From the NCBI GenBank assembly GCA_949346185.1, contig CASGVX010000018.1:1-14459 (forward strand): a stretch of DNA of 14,459 nt, given 5' to 3'. Every line of letters starts with the position of its first letter. The first letter of the stretch is position 1. Position numbers and translations under genes: made by a program. The notes beneath the pieces were generated by a model, which saw only the letters and a program-made list of their open reading frames with translations, had not been told where the DNA came from and made no database searches. Origin of the DNA: an uncultured Lachnospiraceae bacterium (GTDB lineage: Bacteria; Bacillota; Clostridia; Lachnospirales; Lachnospiraceae). This document shows positions 7,095-13,526 of the stretch, in pieces.

Positions 7095-8234
7095 ATGGAA
7101 CCATATGTCAGTGTAATCATTCCCATATATCATCCGAAGCGGGAATATATTGACCGGCTGATGGATTCGGTGGTGAGGCAGACCATCGGCATGGAGAAGA
7201 TGGAGGTCATTCTGGTGTCTGATGGGGATCAGAGCCAAGAGACGAGGGCAATCTTGTCTTCCTGGGAGGAAAGATATCCGGAAAATATCTTGGTGATTTA
7301 TTATGAAGAAAATAGAAGGCCGGGATATGCCCGCACCTTGGGGATGAAGTATGCCAGCGGAAGGTATGTCGCCTTTGCGGATCAGGACGACTGGATCTCC
7401 CTGGAGATGTACCGGGTGCTGGTGGAGAAGGCAGAGGAATGCGATTGCGATATTGCCGGAGGATTCAGTACCAGAGATCGGGAATATCAGAGGCCGGTGG
7501 CGGAGCGGAAATTCACGGGGGAGAAGGACGTGCTGTGGGAGATTCGGGATAGTGCAGACCGAAAAAGGTTTCTTATGGAGGGGAAGATAGGAGGCTACTG
7601 GTGCAGCATCTACCGCCGTGATTTCTTGGAGGAGCATGGGATTTATTACCCGGCGGATGTCACATACGATGATAATTATTTTGGTACGCTGAGTCGTTTC
7701 TGCGCAAAGAAAGTGCTGGTTATGGGGGAGTATTTCTACCATTGGTTTGTGAACCAGCAGTCCATCAGCATCCGTCAGGATGGAAGTACGTATTTTGACA
7801 GGCTGAAGGTGGAACTGTTAAAATTGGAGGAGTTCAGGAAGCGGGGACTGTTTGAGGAATATCGGGATGAAATTGAGATGATGTTCATCCAGCTGTATTT
7901 TATCAACACCATGCATGCCTTTTTCTGGCATCTGAACGATGTCCCCTATGGTACTTACAGGGATATGTGCAAGACTGTTGGGAGAGAATTTCCGAACTAT
8001 AGGCATAATCCATATTTTCGCATGGGGTTGGACGAACATGAGAGTGCCACTTGGTGCTATTATCCCATGATATATCAGTATTACTGTGAAAAGGGGGATG
8101 AGGAAAATATTCGCATTCTGGAACAGGTGCCGGAGAAGGTACGGAAGGTTTCCTGGCTGGATGTGATGGAGGGACATTTGACTGAGTTGGAATTGACTTG
8201 GTTCAAGATTATCTATTTACTGTTGCCTAACTGA
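7095..8234 (+). CDS. GT2 family glycosyltransferase, first of a tandem pair
   Basis: This 379-aa protein has an N-terminal GT-A fold: VSVIIPIYHP (5-14), nucleotide-site VSDGD (41-45), GYARTLGMKYASGRYVAFAD across 77-96 and the metal motif DQDDW (96-100). The acceptor region has GGYWCSIYRRDFL (166-178) and the base region TYDDNYFG (190-197). A C-terminal helical part of about 150 residues (FDRLKVELLKLEEF, 234-247) closely matches the next gene. No membrane segment suits a membrane-bound glycosyltransferase, so it probably acts in the cytoplasm on a protein-linked or nucleotide-activated acceptor. GGGAGG lies seven bases upstream of the ATG. An 81-base gap without other features precedes it. Donor and acceptor sugars cannot be deduced. 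Confidence 0.9.
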   Translation: MEPYVSVIIPIYHPKREYIDRLMDSVVRQTIGMEKMEVILVSDGDQSQETRAILSSWEERYPENILVIYYEENRRPGYARTLGMKYASGRYVAFADQDDWISLEMYRVLVEKAEECDCDIAGGFSTRDREYQRPVAERKFTGEKDVLWEIRDSADRKRFLMEGKIGGYWCSIYRRDFLEEHGIYYPADVTYDDNYFGTLSRFCAKKVLVMGEYFYHWFVNQQSISIRQDGSTYFDRLKVELLKLEEFRKRGLFEEYRDEIEMMFIQLYFINTMHAFFWHLNDVPYGTYRDMCKTVGREFPNYRHNPYFRMGLDEHESATWCYYPMIYQYYCEKGDEENIRILEQVPEKVRKVSWLDVMEGHLTELELTWFKIIYLLLPN

Positions 8235-8255
8235 TTCGTTTGTATACTGATAGAA

Positions 8256-8261
8256 AGGCGG
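8256..8261 (+). promoter_or_regulatory. Ribosome binding site for a TTG start
   Basis: AGGCGG, one mismatch from AGGAGG, ends eight bases before TTG at 8270. The other in-frame candidate, TTG at 8240, has no purine-rich site upstream. No ATG or GTG precedes the conserved ISVIIPCYN segment in this frame, so a TTG start is required. Confidence 0.6.
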
Positions 8262-8269
8262 TTTATACT

Positions 8270-9292
8270 TTGAAGGCAATTAGCGTAATTATACCCTGCT
8301 ATAACGTGGAAAAGTATGTGGATGCTTGCTTGGAATCTCTAGTGTCCCAGACATTGGGACTGGATCAGATGGAGCTGATTCTGGTGGACGATGCCTCCCG
8401 GGATGCCACGCTGGATCATTTGCGGGCGTGGGAACAGAAGTATCCGGAGCAGATTCTGGTGGTGGAGTGCGGGGTGAATGGGAGGCAGGGTACGGCTAGG
8501 AATATCGGGATGCAGTATGCTACTGGGGAGTACATTGGCTTTGTGGATTCGGATGACTGGGTGGAGGCTGACATGTATGAAGTTCTTCTGGAGAAGGGGA
8601 GGGAGCAGGACTGCGAAATCGTTTCCTGCCATGCCTATCGGAACAAGGAGAATGGCCGGCAGGTGCCGGAACCCACGGAGAGAGAGGATTCTCTGATTCG
8701 GCGGGGGAAGTCTGCAATACAGGGGGGAGAATGGCCGGAGATGCTGGAGGGTGGCATCTGGAGCAAGATTTACCGCCGGGATTTCCTTGTGGATCATGGC
8801 ATTTCCTTTCCGGAGGGGCTGTGCTATGAGGATAATTACTTTGGCATGATGGCGGCCCTGCACTGCAGGAGTATTTACAAGGTGCAGCGATGCCTATACC
8901 ATTACCGGGAAAACCAAACATCTACCACGTTGCTGAGGAATAATTCCAGACTTTTCGACCGTCTGGATATCGAGGTGATGAAGCTGGAGAAATTTCGGGA
9001 ACTGGGGCTGATGGAGCGATTTTCTCAGGAAATTGAGCGGAGTTTTTTTGAGATGTATTATTTTAACACCATGTATATGATGGCCACTAGGTTTGACAAT
9101 CCCCCCTATGACATCTTTCAGAGGATGGAGGGGGAGATTTTGCAGCATTTTCCTCATTATAGGAAGAATAAGAAATTGATGGAATCCGGAAATCAAGTGT
9201 GGAATTTGTTGCTGAAGGTGCTTTCCTGCCACTTCACCGAAGATCAGTTTCTGGATTTTATGAAAAAATATGCCGCCTTGCCCAGATTGTAA
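8270..9292 (+). CDS. GT2 family glycosyltransferase, second of a tandem pair (TTG start)
   Basis: This 340-aa protein starts with TTG, giving MKAISVIIPCYN, the normal beginning of a GT2 enzyme. GT-A motifs are intact: VDDAS (39-43), GTARNIGMQYATGEYIGFVD across 74-93, DSDDW (93-97) and CYEDNYFG (185-192). It is a paralogue of the preceding gene over most of its length: QTLG/QTIG, KIYRRDFLVDHGI/SIYRRDFLEEHGI, FDRLDIEVMKLEKF/FDRLKVELLKLEEF and MYYFNTM/LYFINTM. The N-terminal half is closer to the GT2 consensus (VDDAS, DSDD) than its neighbour (VSDGD, DQDD), so the pair may use different donors. It begins 35 bases after the preceding stop. An alternative TTG at 8240 would add ten residues. Specific sugar unknown. 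Confidence 0.88.
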   Translation: MKAISVIIPCYNVEKYVDACLESLVSQTLGLDQMELILVDDASRDATLDHLRAWEQKYPEQILVVECGVNGRQGTARNIGMQYATGEYIGFVDSDDWVEADMYEVLLEKGREQDCEIVSCHAYRNKENGRQVPEPTEREDSLIRRGKSAIQGGEWPEMLEGGIWSKIYRRDFLVDHGISFPEGLCYEDNYFGMMAALHCRSIYKVQRCLYHYRENQTSTTLLRNNSRLFDRLDIEVMKLEKFRELGLMERFSQEIERSFFEMYYFNTMYMMATRFDNPPYDIFQRMEGEILQHFPHYRKNKKLMESGNQVWNLLLKVLSCHFTEDQFLDFMKKYAALPRL

Positions 9293-9406
9293 TGGGAAGC
9301 AGATGTGGAAGGCATGGTTCTCGATGTCCATAGAAGTGAGTGGATTAGAAGGCAGCATGGGGAGTTGTGATTGGCGATGTATAAAGAATGAGCGAGGAGC
9401 ATTGGC

Positions 9407-10570
9407 ATGAAGATTTTATTTTGCAAGTGGGGGAGTATTTGTGAGTCTGGGATGGATCGTGCCCTGCTGCAACTGGGACATGAGTTGGCTTATTTCACTC
9501 AGGAATTGAAGCACACGGATTATGATACGGTTTATATGAAGGAGTTTGGGGCAAGATTGGACAGAGAGGATTATGAATGCGTGTTCAGCGTGAATTTCGT
9601 GCCGGTTATCTCTAAGGTTTGCAATCTATATCATAAGATGTATGTGTGCTGGACGGTGGATCATCCCAGCCTCCAGCTGTATTCCAAGGATTTGGGGAAT
9701 GGCTGCAACAGGGTGTTCCTCTTTGACAGGCTGCAGTATGAGAAGTTCCATCCTGTCAATCCTGGCGGGATATTCTATATGCCCTTGGGGTGCGACCCTG
9801 ACTTGCTGCGCCCCGCAGCGGTGACGGAGGAGGAGCGGCAGAAATATGAGTGCGATATTTCTTTCATTGGATCCACGTATTCAGAGAAATGCTTATATAA
9901 TGGCATTGCAAATCTGCCGGATTATCTGAGGGGATTTGTGGACGGCATCATACGCGCCCAGATGAATGTACATGGATATGATCTGATCCACGATTCCCTG
10001 ACGGAAGAGTTCTGCCGGGAATTTCGGGAGTATGCGGACTGGGGAACTTTGCCGAGGGATTATGTGGAGGATGTGGGGGGATTGATTGCTGACAGGTATA
10101 TTGGCGAGAAGTGCACGGAGCAGGAACGGATTATGACGCTGAGGAATATCTCGGAGCATTTTGACATGGATATCTATACCGCCAGCGACCTTTCGGAGAT
10201 ACCTAGGATTCATAACAGGGGCATTGCGGATTCCGTGACCATGATGCCCAAGATATTCCAATGCAGCAGGATTAATCTGAATATGACAAATCGGCCGATT
10301 TCTTCTGGCATTCCCCAGAGAGTATATGATATTATGGGGGCAGGAGGATTTCTGCTGTCAAACTACCAGCCGGAACTGGCAGAGTATTTTGAGATTGGAA
10401 AGGAACTGGTGGTATACGATAGCCAGAGGGACTTGCTGGAGAAGATCGCATACTATCTGGCCCATGAGGAGGAGCGGAGGGAAATCGCCGCCAATGGGCG
10501 GAAAGCCATAGAGGAAAGGCATCAGTATGCTATGAGGTTGGAAATGATGTTTGAACTGGCATGGCAGTGA
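9407..10570 (+). CDS. DUF3880/CgeB-like glycosyltransferase
   Basis: This 387-aa protein shows the two-lobe layout of the CgeB-like group (DUF3880 plus Glyco_trans_1_2). In the N-lobe are VCWTVDHPSLQLYSKDL (80-96), RVFLFDRLQYEKF (102-114) and the linker MPLGCDPDLLRP (125-136). The C-lobe begins with DISFIGSTYS (150-159) and has the donor-binding region CSRINLNMT (286-294), QRVYDIMGAGGFLLSNYQPE across 304-322 and a C-terminal helix EERREIAANGRKAIEERH (355-372). The N-terminal third of the 843-aa protein at 4482 has the same layout, so these are diverged paralogues. CgeB of Bacillus acts in spore glycosylation, but such genes are also frequent in flagellar glycan islands. GAGGAG lies seven bases before the ATG. 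A 114-base gap precedes it, in which I see no convincing promoter. Confidence 0.88.
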   Translation: MKILFCKWGSICESGMDRALLQLGHELAYFTQELKHTDYDTVYMKEFGARLDREDYECVFSVNFVPVISKVCNLYHKMYVCWTVDHPSLQLYSKDLGNGCNRVFLFDRLQYEKFHPVNPGGIFYMPLGCDPDLLRPAAVTEEERQKYECDISFIGSTYSEKCLYNGIANLPDYLRGFVDGIIRAQMNVHGYDLIHDSLTEEFCREFREYADWGTLPRDYVEDVGGLIADRYIGEKCTEQERIMTLRNISEHFDMDIYTASDLSEIPRIHNRGIADSVTMMPKIFQCSRINLNMTNRPISSGIPQRVYDIMGAGGFLLSNYQPELAEYFEIGKELVVYDSQRDLLEKIAYYLAHEEERREIAANGRKAIEERHQYAMRLEMMFELAWQ

Positions 10571-10629
10571 GCGGCGGTGCAAATAGAATGATATGTTCAG
10601 AAATGGGGAAAGACATGAATCAGGAAGAC

Positions 10630-10635
10630 AAGGAG
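10630..10635 (+). promoter_or_regulatory. Ribosome binding site supporting the start at 10645
   Basis: AAGGAG lies nine bases before the ATG at 10645, the best match among four in-frame ATG candidates. The ATG at 10561 overlaps the previous gene and has no site; those at 10588 and 10603 lack a good one; the one at 10615 has only GGGGAA at short spacing. Confidence 0.5.
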
Positions 10636-10644
10636 TCGTTGGAA

Positions 10645-12297
10645 ATGAGTGCAGAGGAAAAGATATTGGCGGCGAATCGGCTGATGGAGGGGCAGGAGTG
10701 GGAGAAGGCTCTGGAGGTGATCTATCAGGGGATTCAGGCGGATCAGCGGAATTATGAGCTATATTTTATGCTGGCACAGTGCAAGGAGATGCTGGGAGCC
10801 ATGCAGCAGGCGGCGCTGTCTTATGAGAATGCCCTGTTCTATGCCAGTGACGAGGATTACGGCGTGATCGAGGACTGCTACCGGGCGTTTCTGGCTTCTC
10901 TGCCGGAGATGCCCCGAAAGGTGTCCTTCGTGCTGGTGACTTACAACCAGCTGGAGATGACCCAGCTGTGCGTGGAGTCCATCCGCCACAACCATCCCCG
11001 GGGGAGTTATGAGATTGTGGCGGTGGATAATCTGTCCACGGATGGAACCAGGGAATGGCTGGAGGAGCAGGAGGACATCCGTGCCCTGCTCAACGATGAT
11101 AATCGAGGCTTTCCCACAGCCTGCAATCAGGGAGCGGAATTGGCGGCGGAGGGGAACGATATTTTTCTATTGAACAATGATACCATCGTGATGGAAAATA
11201 GCGTCTACAACCTTCGGATGGCTCTGTATGAGTCGGACAGAATCGGAGCCGTGGGGGCTTGCTCCAATGAGGTGGGCAATCGGCAGAAAATAGATGAAAA
11301 ATATGATTCCATTGAGGAGTACGCCCGGTATGCGGGGAGAAATAACTGCTACTCTCCAGAGAGGCACGAAAAGCGGCTGCGTCTGGTAGGGTTTGCCATG
11401 ATGTTCCGCCGCCCGGTGTGGGAGAGGGTGCAGGGATTTGATGAACGTTTCGGCATTGGCAATTATGAAGATGATGATATCAGCATGAAGCTTCTGGAGC
11501 AGGGATTGGATTTGCTGTTTTGCCGGGATAGCTTTATCTTTCATTTTGGCAGCGCATCCTTCCGTGCCCTGAATCGGGCAAGGAGTGAGGAATACCAGAG
11601 GATTTTGCAGAGGAATAAGCAGATATTTGAGGAGAAATGGAAAATCAGGTGGGGATATTTCTCCCATGTGCGGCGTGACCTGCTGGGATATATTGAGGAG
11701 GAGGGAAACAGTGCCTTTGCAGTGCTGGAGATCGGCTGCGCATCTGGCGCCACCCTTCTGGAGATTGGAAACCGTTATCCCAATGCAGAGCTGCATGGCA
11801 TAGAGCTGGATCGGGACGTGGCAAATCTTGCGTCCCATTATCTGGATATCGTGCAGGGGGATATTCAGGAAAAGCGAAATCCTTTTGGCAGACGTTTTGA
11901 CTGCATTGTGCTAGGCGATGTGCTGGAGCATCTCCGGGATCCGGAGGATATTCTGATGGAACTGAGGGAGTGGCTGAATCCGGGGGGATATCTGGTCATC
12001 AGCGTGCCGAATATCATGCACATTTCCGTGCTGGAGCCTTTGCTGCATGGCAGGTTCACTTACCGGGATGAAGGGATTCTGGACAGGACGCATTTGAAGT
12101 TCTTTACTAGGACGGAGCTGGTGGAGATGATGGGGCGCTGCGGCTACGCCATAGAGCGGATGGGGGGGAATACTGTGGAGTTGTCCCGCAAGGAGGAAGA
12201 ATATCTCAGAAAATTGTCTGAGATGGATGCCCGGATACCGGAAGAGGAATTGAGGATTTATCAGTATCGGCTAAAGGTGGAGATTTGCAATGAGTAG
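10645..12297 (+). CDS. TPR-GT2 glycosyltransferase-methyltransferase fusion
   Basis: This is a 550-aa protein from the ATG at 10645; the reading frame is open to 10561, and starting there or at 10615 would add 28 or 10 residues. Residues 5-85 are TPR-like helical repeats (EWEKALEVIYQGI 18-30, YELYFMLAQCKEMLG 37-51). Residues 93-310 are a GT2 domain of the rhamnosyltransferase-like type: VSFVLVTYNQ, DNLSTDGT (128-135), NDDNRGFPTACNQG (150-163), metal-site NNDT (177-180), NYEDDDIS (273-280), HFGSASF (300-306). Residues 358-505 are a class I SAM methyltransferase: VLEIGCASGA (360-369), GIELD (385-389), GDVLEHLRDP (424-433), SVPNIMH (453-459), LDRTHLKFFT (479-488). GT2-methyltransferase fusions are known in flagellin glycosylation loci of Clostridia, where a sugar is added and then methylated. 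The next gene starts inside its last codons. Confidence 0.85.
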   Translation: MSAEEKILAANRLMEGQEWEKALEVIYQGIQADQRNYELYFMLAQCKEMLGAMQQAALSYENALFYASDEDYGVIEDCYRAFLASLPEMPRKVSFVLVTYNQLEMTQLCVESIRHNHPRGSYEIVAVDNLSTDGTREWLEEQEDIRALLNDDNRGFPTACNQGAELAAEGNDIFLLNNDTIVMENSVYNLRMALYESDRIGAVGACSNEVGNRQKIDEKYDSIEEYARYAGRNNCYSPERHEKRLRLVGFAMMFRRPVWERVQGFDERFGIGNYEDDDISMKLLEQGLDLLFCRDSFIFHFGSASFRALNRARSEEYQRILQRNKQIFEEKWKIRWGYFSHVRRDLLGYIEEEGNSAFAVLEIGCASGATLLEIGNRYPNAELHGIELDRDVANLASHYLDIVQGDIQEKRNPFGRRFDCIVLGDVLEHLRDPEDILMELREWLNPGGYLVISVPNIMHISVLEPLLHGRFTYRDEGILDRTHLKFFTRTELVEMMGRCGYAIERMGGNTVELSRKEEEYLRKLSEMDARIPEEELRIYQYRLKVEICNE

Positions 12298-13441
12298 AGT
12301 ATGTACGAGATTAAAGATTCTTATCTGGGATTTTCAGGGGAATGCTCTGGAGTGGCTGGATGAGAATGTGGATGGGGGCAGGATTTCCGTGGCGGGGCAT
12401 CTGACTGGAATCGATGATATGCTGCGGGATACCATGTCCGTGGATTGGGATTATCTTTTCTGCTTCATACCGTCGGGGCAGGAGGAGCTGAGGAGGAAGT
12501 TTGACGGCATATTTGCCCAGCTGGGGATTGCCAGGGAGCAGGTGGTTTATGCAGGGGAACTGGAGGAGTGGGTGGCTCGGAATGATTTGGGGTTCTACCT
12601 GCTGAAGGGCGATATGAGAAAGCGCATGGAGGTGTGGAATGAGAAGAGGAATAAGGAATACGTGGCATGCACCCTGGAGGGGATATCCTATATTGCCAGC
12701 AGCAGCGACAGGGTGATTCTGGACAGCATGGCCATGTATGGGGAGAACTGGGCCAGGGAAGAGATGCAGGCATTTTACCGGCTGGCGCAGAGGTATTACC
12801 CGGCAGATGGGGCCGGGGGGAGATTCTTTATCGATATTGGCGCGAATATTGGGACTACCTGCATTTATTTTAAGAAGAAGATTGATACGGGTGTGGATAT
12901 TCTGGCATTTGAGCCGGAAGAGAAGAATTATCGGCTGCTGCGGGCCAATCTTTTGCTGAATGGGCTGGAGGGGTCGGCGGTTGCAGAGAATTATGGGCTG
13001 TCTCAGGAATCCGGGCAGAAGACGATTTATATCAATCCGCAGAATCCCGGGGGCAACAGCGTGGTGTTCGCCAGCGGGCAGGAATCAGAAGAAATCCAGA
13101 TGGTGTCTTTGGATGGCTATCTGTCGGAAAGGGGAATCTCGGCGGATGCAATCAAGTATCTCTGGATTGACACGGAGGGCTTTGAGCCGATAGTTCTGAA
13201 AGGGGCCAAAAATACTCTGAAAAGCGGAAACATCCCCGTGCTTGTGGAGTTTAACCCCTATCTGTGGAATGATGCGGGATACTATGACATGCTGATGGAT
13301 ACCCTGTCTGGCATCTATCGGGAGTTTGTTTTTATTGAGGAGGCATTGGCGGGGGAGGAGAAACTGCGCCCCATAGAGGAAATCTGGCAGTATCGGGATG
13401 CTCCCAGGCTGTTCCAGCAGGATATCTTTCTGGTGAAGTAG
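12290..13441 (+). CDS. FkbM family methyltransferase with N-terminal Rossmann-like extension
   Basis: This is a 383-aa protein. The C-terminal part is FkbM type: FFIDIGANIGTTCIYF (179-194), the SAM site; ILAFEPEEKNYRLLRANLLLN across 204-224; YLWIDTEGFEPIVLKGA (290-306); and VLVEFNP (317-323). FkbM enzymes O-methylate sugars or polyketides, so glycan methylation is the likely role. Residues 1-120 are an unnamed alpha/beta segment (LKILIWDFQGNALEWLDE, 8-25; DYLFCFIPSG, 54-63; AREQVVYAGE, 81-90). It resembles the nucleotide-sugar pocket domains found before some sugar-modifying enzymes, but it lacks the usual glycine-rich loop. GGAG lies seven bases before the ATG, and the gene overlaps the previous one by 8 bases, so the two are translationally linked. 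Confidence 0.9.
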   Translation: MSRVCTRLKILIWDFQGNALEWLDENVDGGRISVAGHLTGIDDMLRDTMSVDWDYLFCFIPSGQEELRRKFDGIFAQLGIAREQVVYAGELEEWVARNDLGFYLLKGDMRKRMEVWNEKRNKEYVACTLEGISYIASSSDRVILDSMAMYGENWAREEMQAFYRLAQRYYPADGAGGRFFIDIGANIGTTCIYFKKKIDTGVDILAFEPEEKNYRLLRANLLLNGLEGSAVAENYGLSQESGQKTIYINPQNPGGNSVVFASGQESEEIQMVSLDGYLSERGISADAIKYLWIDTEGFEPIVLKGAKNTLKSGNIPVLVEFNPYLWNDAGYYDMLMDTLSGIYREFVFIEEALAGEEKLRPIEEIWQYRDAPRLFQQDIFLVK

Positions 13442-13457
13442 TCTGGGGAAGGAGAGC

Positions 13458-13523
13458 ATGGGAAATCCCATTGCTGCAAAAGCCAAGGATGGCATCATAG
13501 AGATGATTAGAGTTAGGAGATGA
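13458..13523 (+). CDS. Possible 21-codon small ORF before the DUF2920 gene
   Basis: ATG at 13458 follows AAGGAG (13449-13454) by three bases and reads MGNPIAAKAKDGIIEMIRVRR, ending in TGA at 13521-13523, three bases before the DUF2920 start. The ribosome site is strong but closer than ideal. The peptide resembles nothing I know. It may simply be intergenic sequence, or a leader that delivers ribosomes to the downstream AGGAG at 13515-13519. Too short for codon-use evidence. Confidence 0.2.
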   Translation: MGNPIAAKAKDGIIEMIRVRR

Positions 13524-13526
13524 GGC

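Noticed and set aside
6396..7742. 448-codon open frame on the minus strand
   Set aside because: It lies opposite two well-supported genes (843-aa fusion and GT2), and its translation is His/Ile/Pro-rich with no domain. It is an antisense shadow caused by codon bias.
9380..9385. TATAAA as a promoter -10 before the gene at 9407
   Set aside because: No -35-like hexamer at 16-18 bases upstream and no TGn extension; it would also leave almost no room for the leader.
9303..9410. 35-codon ORF ending in an ATGA overlap with the gene at 9407
   Set aside because: Only a weak GGGAAG ribosome site, unusual Trp/Cys-rich composition and no recognisable homology. Overlaps of this kind arise easily by chance in a short gap.
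12162..12168. G7 homopolymer in the GT2-methyltransferase gene as a phase-variation tract
   Set aside because: Seven Gs, like the several G6 runs elsewhere in the window, is shorter than the tracts usually seen to vary, and the frame is intact. Would need read-level length variation to be taken seriously.
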